From: CAZLBC01 sp964557575
GTDB lineage: Bacteria; Planctomycetota; Phycisphaerae; SM23-33
Assembly: GCA_964557575.1 (NCBI GenBank)
Contig: CAZLBC010000040.1
Coordinates: 1-40,346, forward strand
Direction: 5' to 3'
DNA: 40,346 nt
Positions 24,613-32,957 of the stretch are shown here, in pieces (the first letter of the stretch is position 1; each line of letters starts with the position of its first letter). Made by a program: the position numbers and the translations under genes. The notes beneath the pieces were generated by a model. That model ran no database searches. It was not told the DNA's origin and was given only the letters and a program-made list of their open reading frames with translations.

Positions 24613-25593
24613 TTACGCCCCGTACCGCTTGCGGTAGGCCTCCACCTCGATCATCGGCGGCCGCTCTTCCTCGACGATGCGGTATTCGACGTCCGCGTAC
24701 GTCTCGTCGATGCACTGGAACTGCCTGAGCGTATCGGCCATGGCGGGGAGGGATTCGATCAGCCCCAGCTTGTGCATGCGGTGCAGGAACGTCTGGAGTA
24801 TGCCGAACGACATCTTCGCCAGGTCCCGGGTGGTCTGGTTCCGGTGGACCCGCTTGTCGAGGTCCACCTGCGCGAACGCCTCCAGTCCCCACTTCCGGAA
24901 AATGTCGACCAGGTGGGCGGTCTCCACGCCGTAGCCGATCGGAAACGGAATCTTCTCGAGCACCTCCCGCCGGGCGGCGTACTCACCCGAAAGCGGCTGG
25001 ATGATCGCTGCCAGTTCCGGCAGGAACAGGCTGAAGAGCGGCCGGATGAGTATCTCGGTGACCCGGCCGCCGCCCGCCGGCCGTACGCCCTCCCCGGAAG
25101 CAAGGGGACGCTCGTAAAACGCCTTGCAATACTTCGTCGCGTCATCGTAGATCAGGGGCGCGAGTATGCCGTAGGCGAAGCGCGGATGGATGTTCTTGAT
25201 GTCGGCGTCTATGTAGATGATGATGTCGCCGCGGAGCTGGTAAATGGCCTTCCAGAGATTTTCCCCCTTGCCCCGCTTGAAACCCCACTCGGGCAGTATG
25301 TCGGCCGAGTAATAGGTGTCCGCCCCGTATTCCGCGGCCATCTCGAGCGTCCGGTCCTCGGAACCGGAATCGATGACGGCCAGCTCGTCGAGCAGCGGAA
25401 ACCGCGTCATCAGTTCCGACTTCAGCAGGACGATTTCCTTGCCGATCGTCTCCTCTTCGTTGAGGGCCGGGATGCAGCAGGAGATGGTGAGCCCCTTCTT
25501 CTGCTTCTGCTGCACCATGTCGGCAGGATCGAACGCCGAGTGGTGAAAGGTCTTCGCCGCGAGCCAGGCCTGTATCGTGTCGCTCTCACTCAT
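24613..25593 (-). CDS. gpgS: Glucosyl-3-phosphoglycerate synthase (GT81)
   Basis: 326 aa, full length. A GT-A fold with ISCCIPALNEEETIGKEI near the start, VIDSGSEDRT, the metal-binding DAD (Asp129, Asp131) in IIIYIDADIKNI, and PLSGEYAARREVLEKIPFPIGYGVETAHLVD, the acceptor loop characteristic of GpgS. It transfers glucose from NDP-glucose to 3-phosphoglycerate, the first step to glucosylglycerate or mannosylglucosylglycerate, compatible solutes linked to osmotic, heat or nitrogen stress. The ATG lies 8 nt inside the end of the upstream M20-like gene; the GT4 gene follows after 2 bp. Confidence 0.92.
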   Translation of the reverse strand: MSESDTIQAWLAAKTFHHSAFDPADMVQQKQKKGLTISCCIPALNEEETIGKEIVLLKSELMTRFPLLDELAVIDSGSEDRTLEMAAEYGADTYYSADILPEWGFKRGKGENLWKAIYQLRGDIIIYIDADIKNIHPRFAYGILAPLIYDDATKYCKAFYERPLASGEGVRPAGGGRVTEILIRPLFSLFLPELAAIIQPLSGEYAARREVLEKIPFPIGYGVETAHLVDIFRKWGLEAFAQVDLDKRVHRNQTTRDLAKMSFGILQTFLHRMHKLGLIESLPAMADTLRQFQCIDETYADVEYRIVEEERPPMIEVEAYRKRYGA

Positions 25594-26755
25594 CGTCGAA
25601 CCCCCGGTCGATGGCCTGCAGGATGCCGATGATCTGCGCGGCTCCCCTGAACAGCGGATCGATGAGCATCTGCTCGTCCCGCTCGTTGAGCTTGCTGCCG
25701 TCGGTGATGCCGACCACGATCGCCGGTATTTCCCGCGCGATGAACACGGCGAGTTCCGAGCTGCTCGGCATGCTCCGCGGCTCGACGCCGAGCACCTTCA
25801 TCGCCCCGTGGGCGGACCGCACGAGGGGGTGGGAAAAGGGAATGCCGCCGGGTGACCGCTCCGCTATCTTCTCGAGCGTGATCCGGGTGCCCGCCTTCAT
25901 CGAGGCCTCCTCGACGAGGTCCGAAATGGTGTGGTGAATATGCTCGACCATGTCCTTCGACTCGCTGCGTATCTCGAAGCGCAGGACGCCCGTCCGGGCG
26001 ATCTCGTTGAAGGTATGCCCGGCCCGGATCGAACCGAGCACCACGGAGGTCTTGGGCGAGGCGGGCAGCGGCAGGCTTTCGATGCCGCTGATAATGTCGT
26101 GGAGCAGGTCGATGGCACCCTCGGCGCCGAAACGGGTCCAGTCATACCCCTCCGGCACCTCGCAGTTGATCTCTCCCCGCATCATCCCGATCGAGGAATG
26201 GCTCAGGCGGCCGAGGTGCACCCCTTCGAGGCAGATGCAGGCGGTGATGGGCAGCTCGGTATTATCGAGAAAAAACCGGAGCCCCTCGTTGTTTCCCCGC
26301 CCCAGGCTCCGGGCGGCACCCATCAGGACGATGCTGGATTCAAACGACATGCCCAGGTGTTCAAGGAAGACGGGCAGCGAGGCCAGCAGCGCGAGCCCCA
26401 CGGCGTTGTCGCTCAGGCCGGGGCCGGTCACCGTGTCCCTGTTCATGGAGATCGTGTGATCGACCGTGTCGGGGAAGACGGTGTCGACGTTCGCCGCGAT
26501 GAGCAGGTTGCGCTCTTCCGTCGCGCCGGGAATGATCCCCAGGGCGTTTCCCACCCCGTCGCTGGAACAGCTCGGGAGGCCGCAGGTGCTCAGGCGGTCG
26601 ATCATCACCTGCACCCGCTGGTGCTCCGCGAAGGTCGGGGACGGTATCTCGCCGATCATGATGAGATTGGACAGGAAGATTTCCCGCAGTTCCCTGAGCC
26701 TGTTTTCAACGGCGGGAAGTTCTTCCAGTATGTTCTTCGTGCGTTTTCGTATCAT
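25586..26755 (-). CDS. M20-family peptidase-like protein with degenerate metal site
   Basis: 389 aa. The fold is that of M20/PepT-like peptidases: an N-terminal domain, a lid domain in the middle (EGYDWTRFGAEGAIDLLHDIISGIESLP) and the return of the catalytic domain. Key residues are changed. The usual HxDTV is ANVDTVF (Asn89 for His, Asp91 kept), GxGxxDN is kept as GPGLSDN (Asp116), but the catalytic GEEGLG is GAARSLG (Ala148-Arg149 in place of Glu-Glu). It therefore probably cannot bind two zincs and is a pseudo-enzyme or has another activity. First gene of the gpgS operon, overlapping it by 8 nt. ATG 26755 was preferred to the GTG at 26794, without a strong SD for either. Confidence 0.78.
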   Translation of the reverse strand: MIRKRTKNILEELPAVENRLRELREIFLSNLIMIGEIPSPTFAEHQRVQVMIDRLSTCGLPSCSSDGVGNALGIIPGATEERNLLIAANVDTVFPDTVDHTISMNRDTVTGPGLSDNAVGLALLASLPVFLEHLGMSFESSIVLMGAARSLGRGNNEGLRFFLDNTELPITACICLEGVHLGRLSHSSIGMMRGEINCEVPEGYDWTRFGAEGAIDLLHDIISGIESLPLPASPKTSVVLGSIRAGHTFNEIARTGVLRFEIRSESKDMVEHIHHTISDLVEEASMKAGTRITLEKIAERSPGGIPFSHPLVRSAHGAMKVLGVEPRSMPSSSELAVFIAREIPAIVVGITDGSKLNERDEQMLIDPLFRGAAQIIGILQAIDRGFDDE

Positions 26756-26839
26756 GCCCTCGTCCCGCCCGCGGGCGGCCGTCGCCCGCGACACGCGTCA
26801 CCGGCGCGGCGCGCAGGGTTGTTCCCGCCTCCCGGCACG

Positions 26840-26845
26840 TGTCAA
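26840..26845 (-). promoter_or_regulatory. -35-like TTGACA upstream of the gpgS operon
   Basis: Minus-strand TTGACA at 26845-26840, about 85 nt before ATG 26755. The -10 region 17 bp on (ACAACC) is poor. The remaining 26846-27027 shows no gene. Confidence 0.3.
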
Positions 26846-27027
26846 TGGAATCCCTTCGTGTTACGACCCGTAAACGGCCGTCGCCGGCAGGAAAAGTCTA
26901 CTCCATCGGCGGCCGATGTGCAATGTCTCTGTGCCGGTGAAGGGTCGGGTACGGTTTTCATTTGTTATTACCGGCATAACATGCGCCGGAGCCTCAGGGT
27001 TTTTCCGGTGACCGCGCGAGACGTTTT

Positions 27028-28548
27028 TCAAGCGGGGCGGGAGGAAAGCGGCGGCCTGACGATTGCCGGATAGTTCTCGATCCGCGTCCGAACGAGGCGT
27101 TTGAGGGCCGGAATCCGGCGGTCGCCCGGGCGGGAGAGCAGTTCGCGAATCCTCTCCTGCAGCGCCCGGGCCTCGCGCCAATCGTGCGCCGCGGTCAACG
27201 CGTCCAGCGAGACATACAGCTCGGGCAGCGCGTTGGCGGCGGCACTGACGAAACCCGTTGCCCCGGCCCGCAACGCCCGGCAAATGCGCGTATCGTCGCC
27301 GAGAAAGTATCGCGGCGTCGCCGTGATGAGCGACAGGTCGCCCGACGAGTCCTTCAGGCCGAAGTGCCTGACCGCGCGAAGGATCGCGGGCGTCAGCGGA
27401 TTCTGCGTGTGCCGGGGGAAATTATAGAGAATCAGCGGAATGTCGACGGCTGCCGCCACGGTCTGAACATATTCGATAATGCCCCGGGGTGGCGCATCGG
27501 CGTAGTAGCTCGGCGGCAGACACAGAACGGCGTCGGCACCGAGTTCCCCGGCCCGCGTCGCCAGGTGAATCGCTTCGGCCAGCGGCCCGCCGCCCGCCTG
27601 GAACAGGACCAGGCCCGGGAAATACTCCAGCGCCAGTTTCAGCAGGTCCAGACGTTCATCGACTGTCAGCGAGAAGAACTCGCCCGTCGTGCCGCCCACC
27701 AGCACCCGTCGCACGCCGGCGCGAGAAAGAAACTCAAGGTGCTCGACAAAGGCCCGCTCGTCGAACGCGTTACCGGCGTCAAACGGGGTCAGAAGCGGCA
27801 CGATCAGTCCCGCCGGCTCCACGGTCTCGACGTCCTGGTGGAGGATATCGCGGGTTCGTTCGTAGAGTTCACGCGAGATCGCCTCCAGTTCCAGGCGGTA
27901 GTCGCTGTGGCAATACAGGTGCACGTCCGCCCAGTTCTTGCTCTCGGCCCCGTGCTCGGTGAACTCGCGCAGGTTGCTTTGGAGGAACGTGGCGACGGCC
28001 TTTTCGGGGGAGTAGTTGCGGTGGTTCAGGTCTCTGCCCAACCGCGTGGCCAATTGCGTGCGCCAGTCGGAATCGATGAAGATCGCACAATCCATGAGGT
28101 CGCGCAACGCGCGATACGTTGCCACCTCGCCGTCGATGATATTAAACCGGGCGGGGTGGTACGTCCGTACCGAACGAGCATCGCCGACAGACGGATCGTA
28201 GACGGGTTGCTCGAATGTCTGCCCCCGTCGAAGCCGGCAAAGATGCTCGGTAATCAGCGCCATCTTGTTGGCGCCGGGGTGCGGGCCGAAGATGCCGGCC
28301 CTCCGGCGTTCCGCGCGGGCGGTCTTGTAATCGTCCAGTCGCACTACGGCAGCGTCGACCAACTGCGCGGCGAGGCGCCGAGCGAACGTGCTCTTGCCGG
28401 TGCCGCCCGGACCGCCGACGGCGATAAGCCGGGGGCCGGACTTATCAGCCAGTACAGACCGGATCACCTCTGCCAGCATCTGCTCGGCGGGCCGACGGCT
28501 GAGCCTGCCGTGGTCTCTGGGGCGAACATGTTGCTTATACCTGTGCAT
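27028..28548 (-). CDS. Fusion of a uridine-kinase-like P-loop domain and a DapA/NanA-type aldolase
   Basis: 506 aa. Residues about 20-215 resemble uridine kinase/phosphoribulokinase: Walker A GGPGGTGKST (about 45-54), the VVRLDDYK site (Asp-Asp-Tyr), a PHPGANKM loop and a helical end. From about residue 222 the sequence is a class I aldolase of the dihydrodipicolinate synthase family: LIVPLLTPFD, GGTTGEFFSLT, the tyrosine in LYNFP (about 375) and the Schiff-base lysine in GLKDSSGD (about 399). All catalytic positions look intact. The frame is continuous through the junction. Family members use pyruvate, so the protein could couple phosphorylation of a sugar acid or nucleoside-like substrate with a pyruvate aldol step. 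ATG 28548 overlaps the MFS gene by 14 nt; upstream codons of the same frame belong to the MFS gene. Confidence 0.85.
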   Translation of the reverse strand: MHRYKQHVRPRDHGRLSRRPAEQMLAEVIRSVLADKSGPRLIAVGGPGGTGKSTFARRLAAQLVDAAVVRLDDYKTARAERRRAGIFGPHPGANKMALITEHLCRLRRGQTFEQPVYDPSVGDARSVRTYHPARFNIIDGEVATYRALRDLMDCAIFIDSDWRTQLATRLGRDLNHRNYSPEKAVATFLQSNLREFTEHGAESKNWADVHLYCHSDYRLELEAISRELYERTRDILHQDVETVEPAGLIVPLLTPFDAGNAFDERAFVEHLEFLSRAGVRRVLVGGTTGEFFSLTVDERLDLLKLALEYFPGLVLFQAGGGPLAEAIHLATRAGELGADAVLCLPPSYYADAPPRGIIEYVQTVAAAVDIPLILYNFPRHTQNPLTPAILRAVRHFGLKDSSGDLSLITATPRYFLGDDTRICRALRAGATGFVSAAANALPELYVSLDALTAAHDWREARALQERIRELLSRPGDRRIPALKRLVRTRIENYPAIVRPPLSSRPA

Positions 28549-29950
28549 AGTTCCCCCGCACGCGGGCTCGTTGATCGGAAACGTTTTCGCTGCCGGCCGC
28601 CGCCGGCGCCGGGTCAGCGGGTATCGACGCCGGTCGCGCCGGTACCGGCTGTCCGGCTCGCAGGCCGGCAACGAGCAAAACGCTCGCCGCCGCGAGACAC
28701 ACACAGGCCGCCGGCCGATACGACCCGCTCCAGGCGAGGGACTGGCTGAAGAGAACGGGGCCGACCGCGCTGAACAACACGCCCACGGACATGTGCAGGC
28801 CGCTGATGGCACCGAGGTGTCGCCGACCGAAGAACTTCGCCCACGTCACGGCCGAGAGGAGGCCGAAAAGGCCGCCACCCACGCCGTTGCCGACAATGAT
28901 CATCAGTACGGGCAAACCCGGGGCCAGAACGGCCAAACCGACGGTCCCCACTCCCAGCGCCGCCAGCATCACGATCAGCAGGCGGTTGAGGGATATGCGG
29001 TCGCTGAGCCAGCCCGCCGACAGGTGCACCAGCACAGCCACCACCGATGCCGGCAGAAAGATGCTCACCGCCTGCAGCCGCGTCATGCCCGCCGACGAGA
29101 AGATCGAGACGATGTGGAATGTCAGGCCCGTCATGTACATCCCGTACAGGGACAGGCTCAATGAAAACGTCCAGAACGCCCCGGTGCGCACGGCCTCCGG
29201 GCGGCTCCAGCACGACTCGCGGGCGGGCGTTTCTTTGTCGCCGCGGGCACCCGGTCCGGCCGCACCGTCCGGCCGAAGGCCGCACTCTTCCGGGTTGTCG
29301 CGATAGAGCACCCAGGCGATCAACGAGAACAGGCCGCCGATGACAACCGCCGCGGCCACCCAGGCGCCGCGCCAGCCGAACCGGCGAATGAGAACGTCCA
29401 GCGCCACCGGGGCTGCGGAAAAGCCCAGTGCCACGCACAGCCCCGTCAACCCGCTGGCCAGCCCGCGTTTGCGGTCGAACCACTTGGCGATCATGTTGCG
29501 CGAAGACAGCGTCAGGACGCCCTGGCCCCAGAATCGCAGGGCGAGAAAAGCGACGAGTATCACCCCGAACGCCGAAACGGCGGCGGGCAGCCCCAGCAGG
29601 CTCGACGCACCCCTCGCGAGGGAATCCGATTGACTGAGGATCACCAGCACGCCCGCGAGGCAGAGGCTCGCGACGACAGCCATGGCGCGGGTGCCGAGCC
29701 GGTCGCACAACCGGCCCGCCCACGGCAGCAGGCAGGCGCTGCCGATAGTGCCGAACATGTAGGCCGTGCTGAGTTGACCGCGAGACAAGCCCAGCGCATC
29801 GAGCAGGGAATCGGTAAACACCGACACACCCATGGTCTGGCCCGGGACGCTCATCAGCAGTCCCAGTGACCCGGCGGCCAGTATCGGCCAGCCATAGAAT
29901 ACCGGCGATCGCGCCGGCTGAAACGGGATGTGATTGAACCGCCGCCTCAC
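28535..29950 (-). CDS. MFS transporter, monocarboxylate/oxalate-formate type
   Basis: 471 aa with about 12 membrane helices in two bundles separated by a hydrophilic loop (about residues 225-255). PVFYGWPILAAGSLGLLMSVPGQTMGVSVF at the start is characteristic of the OxlT/MCT-like branch. The A-loop is WAGRLCDRLGTRAM, and SSRNMIAKWFDRKRGLASG is also typical of this branch. It likely carries an organic acid, possibly the substrate or product of the downstream kinase-aldolase. The GTG start (29950) overlaps the stop of the methyltransferase-like gene (GTGA). Confidence 0.9.
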   Translation of the reverse strand: MRRRFNHIPFQPARSPVFYGWPILAAGSLGLLMSVPGQTMGVSVFTDSLLDALGLSRGQLSTAYMFGTIGSACLLPWAGRLCDRLGTRAMAVVASLCLAGVLVILSQSDSLARGASSLLGLPAAVSAFGVILVAFLALRFWGQGVLTLSSRNMIAKWFDRKRGLASGLTGLCVALGFSAAPVALDVLIRRFGWRGAWVAAAVVIGGLFSLIAWVLYRDNPEECGLRPDGAAGPGARGDKETPARESCWSRPEAVRTGAFWTFSLSLSLYGMYMTGLTFHIVSIFSSAGMTRLQAVSIFLPASVVAVLVHLSAGWLSDRISLNRLLIVMLAALGVGTVGLAVLAPGLPVLMIIVGNGVGGGLFGLLSAVTWAKFFGRRHLGAISGLHMSVGVLFSAVGPVLFSQSLAWSGSYRPAACVCLAAASVLLVAGLRAGQPVPARPASIPADPAPAAAGSENVSDQRARVRGNYAQV

Positions 29951-30675
29951 GCCTGCCTCATGCCCCCGCCGCTATCCGCCCCCGCCGCAATAATGATCCA
30001 GTTCGAATCGTTCTCGTTGACGTGCGGGTTGAAAAAGCTCACTTCATGATTTTGCACCGTCGGAAACACCGCGCCCAGCCGGTCGAGGAACGCGCCGGCC
30101 GGTTTCCAGGCCGACCACAAGGCAAAGGTGCCGCCCGGCCGAAGGCAACGGGCCATGTCTTGCAGTCCCGCGATGCTGTAGAACCCGCTGTTCGCTTCGT
30201 CGAGCAGGCAGTCCGGCGCGTGGTCGATATCCAGCAGGATGGCGTCATGGCGTTGCCCGGCGGCCTTCTGCCCGACGTGCTCGAAAAAGTCCCCCGCGAC
30301 CAGAACACAGCGCGGATCGTCGACCAGCGTGTCCGCCAGGGGAACCAGCCGCCGGCAATGCCACGCGATCACCGGGTCGAGCAATTCGACGACCACCAGT
30401 TTCCCGACATTCGGATACGCCAGCGCCGCAGCCGCCGTGCAGCCCAGTCCCAGGCCGCCGACGAGCACATCCAGCGGCCGATCGTCTCGACCCGCCAGGG
30501 CCAACCGGGCCAGGGCCCGCTCGCTGGCGTTGACCGTGCTGGACATCAGCATCTCGCCGTCAATGGTGACTTCGTAGATCATCTCGTCCCGCACCGCCGG
30601 CGAAGTGCGCCGCCGCAGCACCAGCCGGCCGATGGCCGTCTGCTGAGAGTCAAGTTCTTCAAACAATATCGCCAT
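29947..30675 (-). CDS. Spermidine-synthase-like protein
   Basis: 242 aa. A class I methyltransferase fold of the polyamine-synthase kind. The N-terminal beta strands (LVLRRRTSPAVRDEMIYEVTIDGEMLMSS) are followed by VLVGGLGLGCTAAAAL, the cofactor glycine loop. Then come VVVELLDPVI with the acidic ribose-binding Glu and HDAILLDIDHAPD, where a spermidine synthase would have its catalytic Asp. Such proteins occur widely in Planctomycetota and their substrate is not known, so polyamine synthesis is not claimed. Its ATG overlaps the stop of the 49-codon gene by one base (TGATG). Confidence 0.8.
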   Translation of the reverse strand: MAILFEELDSQQTAIGRLVLRRRTSPAVRDEMIYEVTIDGEMLMSSTVNASERALARLALAGRDDRPLDVLVGGLGLGCTAAAALAYPNVGKLVVVELLDPVIAWHCRRLVPLADTLVDDPRCVLVAGDFFEHVGQKAAGQRHDAILLDIDHAPDCLLDEANSGFYSIAGLQDMARCLRPGGTFALWSAWKPAGAFLDRLGAVFPTVQNHEVSFFNPHVNENDSNWIIIAAGADSGGGMRQA

Positions 30676-30824
30676 CAGTCTTTCTCGCTGCCGAGAATCT
30701 CCCGCTCCGCCTGCTCCGGCTCGTCCGGTTCGTCGGGCGGTCGCCGGGCGGCCACCTCGCGATGCCGGCGGTTCCGGAGCCTGTCCTTGAACACCTGAAT
30801 TCTTTTTCGCGTCTTAATGTCCAT
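30675..30824 (-). CDS. Small basic protein (49 aa) inside the prfC operon
   Basis: 49 codons, ATG 30824 to TGA 30677-30675. The peptide starts MDIKTRKRIQVFKDRLRNRR, very basic, then turns proline/acidic (RRPPDEPDEPEQAERE). The tight placement supports it: 28 bp after prfC, one-base overlap with the next gene, and a plain GC-rich codon pattern. Function unknown; a nucleic-acid or ribosome-associated role is possible from charge alone. Confidence 0.6.
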   Translation of the reverse strand: MDIKTRKRIQVFKDRLRNRRHREVAARRPPDEPDEPEQAEREILGSEKD

Positions 30825-30852
30825 CGGTGCCTCTCTCGTCGCGGTTTACCGG

Positions 30853-32484
30853 CTAACCGTCCGCCGCCGGGCCGGGCTCGCCCGCCTGCATGTCGCTGAC
30901 TTCAATGCCGGGGTTGCGGTCCCGGAAGTACCGCAGGTTCCACTCATCCGGGAACAGCAGCACGGCGCGCCCCCGGCCGTCTGTCGCCGGCCGGACGCTG
31001 TACGGCAGCGCCAGATCCGCGATATCAACCGCCGGATCGAGCCAGCGGACCACCGTCCACGGGGCGCTTTCGATGCGCGACGTGGCCCCGTACTCGCTCT
31101 CCAGGCGATACTGCACCGTCTCGAACTGCAGCGGGCCGACGGCCCCCAGCAGCGGCACCCTGCGCGGGGAGTCGGCCAGTTGAAAGCTCTGCACGACGCC
31201 CTCCTGGAGCAGTTGCTCCAACCCCTGCCGGAACCTTTTGAAGTTGGCGGGAACGGGGTTCTCCAGGTAGGCGAAACACTCCGGCGCGAAGCGGGGAATC
31301 TCGTGATAGACGACGGAAGGATCATCCGTGAGCGTGTCGCCGATGCCGAACGTCGCGTTGCCGACGATGCCGACCACGTCGCCGGGATACGCCTCTTCGA
31401 CCGTCTCGCGATCCCGGCCGAAGAGCTTGGCGGCATTGGACAGGCGAATCGTCTTGCCGCTCTGGGCGTGCCGGACGCTCATCTCCCGCTCGAACTTGCC
31501 GGACACCACGCGAACGAAGGCGATCCGGTCGCGGTGGCGCGGGTCCATGTTGGCCTGTATCTTGAACACAAAGCCCGAGAAGACCGGGTGCGTCGGCTTC
31601 ACGACGCCGCGGCGGCTGCGCCGGCCTGCCGGCGGGGACGAATGCGCCAGAAAGCCGTCCAGCAGCAATTGAACGCCGAAATTGTTCAAGGCGCTGCCAA
31701 AGTAAACCGGCGTGGTTCGCCCGGCCAGGATGTCCGCGGAGTGGAAGTCGGCTCCCGCGCCGTCGAGCATCTCCACCTCCTCGCAGACTTCGCGGTAGAC
31801 CGCCTCGTCCAGCCGATCGCGAACGGCCGGGTCGGACAGGCCGGCCGTGGAGACCGGCGCGCGATACGCTCCGCCCGGCGTCCGCTCGTAGAGGTGGGCG
31901 ATCTTCGCGCGGCGATCCCAGACGCCCCTGAAGCCGAAGCCCGTTCCCAGCGGCCAGTTCATCGGGTAGGCCGCGATGCCCAGCACGCTCTCCAGTTCGT
32001 CCACCAGCGCCAGCGGGTCCCGCGTCGGCCGGTCCATCTTGTTCATGAAGGTGAAGATCGGCACGCCGCGACGACGGCAGATCTCGAAGAGCTTGCGGGT
32101 CCGGCTCTCGATGCCCTTGCCGGCGTCGATGACCATGACGGCCGCATCCACCGCCGTAAGCACCCGGTAGGTATCCTCCGAAAAATCCCGGTGACCGGGG
32201 GTGTCCAGCAGGTTGATGCGGAAGTCCCGGTAGTCGAACTGGAGCACCGTCGAGCTGATGGAGATGCCCCGCTTCTTCTCCAGCTCCATCCAGTCGGATG
32301 TGGTGGCCCGCTGGTTCTTGCGGGCCGTCACCGAACCGGCGAGGTTCACGGCGCCGCCGTAGAGCAGAAACTTCTCGGTCAGCGTGGTCTTGCCGGCATC
32401 CGGGTGCGAGACGATGGCGAAGGTTCGCCGCCGGGCGATCTCCTGATGCGAAACTCGTTGTTTGTGCGTTGCAGTCGTATCCAT
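30853..32484 (-). CDS. prfC: Peptide chain release factor 3 (RF3)
   Basis: 543 aa. A translational GTPase that recycles RF1/RF2 after termination. G1 is SHPDAGKTT (about residue 26-34), followed by SDWMELEKKRGISISSTVLQF, the RF3 switch I region, G3 DTPGH and G4 NKMD. Domain 2 starts near TPVYFGSALNNFGV. The C-terminal part includes LGAVGPLQFETVQYRLESEYG, which is characteristic of RF3 rather than EF-G. ATG 32484 was picked; an ATG at 32505 adds seven residues and cannot be excluded, as neither has a good SD. It leads the five-gene operon down to the kinase-aldolase gene. Confidence 0.95.
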   Translation of the reverse strand: MDTTATHKQRVSHQEIARRRTFAIVSHPDAGKTTLTEKFLLYGGAVNLAGSVTARKNQRATTSDWMELEKKRGISISSTVLQFDYRDFRINLLDTPGHRDFSEDTYRVLTAVDAAVMVIDAGKGIESRTRKLFEICRRRGVPIFTFMNKMDRPTRDPLALVDELESVLGIAAYPMNWPLGTGFGFRGVWDRRAKIAHLYERTPGGAYRAPVSTAGLSDPAVRDRLDEAVYREVCEEVEMLDGAGADFHSADILAGRTTPVYFGSALNNFGVQLLLDGFLAHSSPPAGRRSRRGVVKPTHPVFSGFVFKIQANMDPRHRDRIAFVRVVSGKFEREMSVRHAQSGKTIRLSNAAKLFGRDRETVEEAYPGDVVGIVGNATFGIGDTLTDDPSVVYHEIPRFAPECFAYLENPVPANFKRFRQGLEQLLQEGVVQSFQLADSPRRVPLLGAVGPLQFETVQYRLESEYGATSRIESAPWTVVRWLDPAVDIADLALPYSVRPATDGRGRAVLLFPDEWNLRYFRDRNPGIEVSDMQAGEPGPAADG

Positions 32485-32957
32485 AGCGAACCTAAAGAGG
32501 GTCATGCCCGGCTGCGGCTGCGGCCCCGACGATCAGGCGAGGCCGGCAGTGCGGCGGGAGATGGGCCGCGAAGGCGGCCGGGGGGGATCACAAGCCAACA
32601 GGCACGGCGCGACGAGAGGGTCGGGCAATCAGGGCGGAGTAATGCCCCGGCGCAGTGGTTGCTGCGAAACTGCCTCAGGGCACAGGTTGACCGTTTGTCT
32701 CATCACGATCTCCATGTTACGGCTTTCGCCGGCAGAAGTGAAGCGTTTTCTGATCTCGGCAGGCATGCCGCACACGGGGAGAAGGCAGGCGCAACACAAA
32801 CGATAATAAAGTGTGTCCCTGATTCCCCGCCGTTGACCGAGGTTGAGGAAGCGATTCTTTGCCGCGGAAAAAACAGCCGGCGTTAACCCGTCTGCTTTTC
32901 GCGTCGTTCGCTCCGTTGCCGTCCACGTCGAGCCTTCCGGGCCGGTCTCTCGTATTC
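32485..32957. other. 473-bp intergenic stretch, nothing recognised
   Basis: Between prfC and the Gfo/Idh gene. Short open frames on both strands have no recognisable protein content. A minus-strand phrase GGGGAATCAGGGACACACTT near 32810-32830 resembles repetitive intergenic sequence seen in other genomes. A weak T-run hairpin near 32870 could end the Gfo/Idh transcript. Confidence 0.4.

Noticed and set aside
30817..32886. A 689-codon open frame on the plus strand.
   Set aside because: Antisense to prfC. Its sequence has no recognisable family and its length is a by-product of GC-rich codon use.
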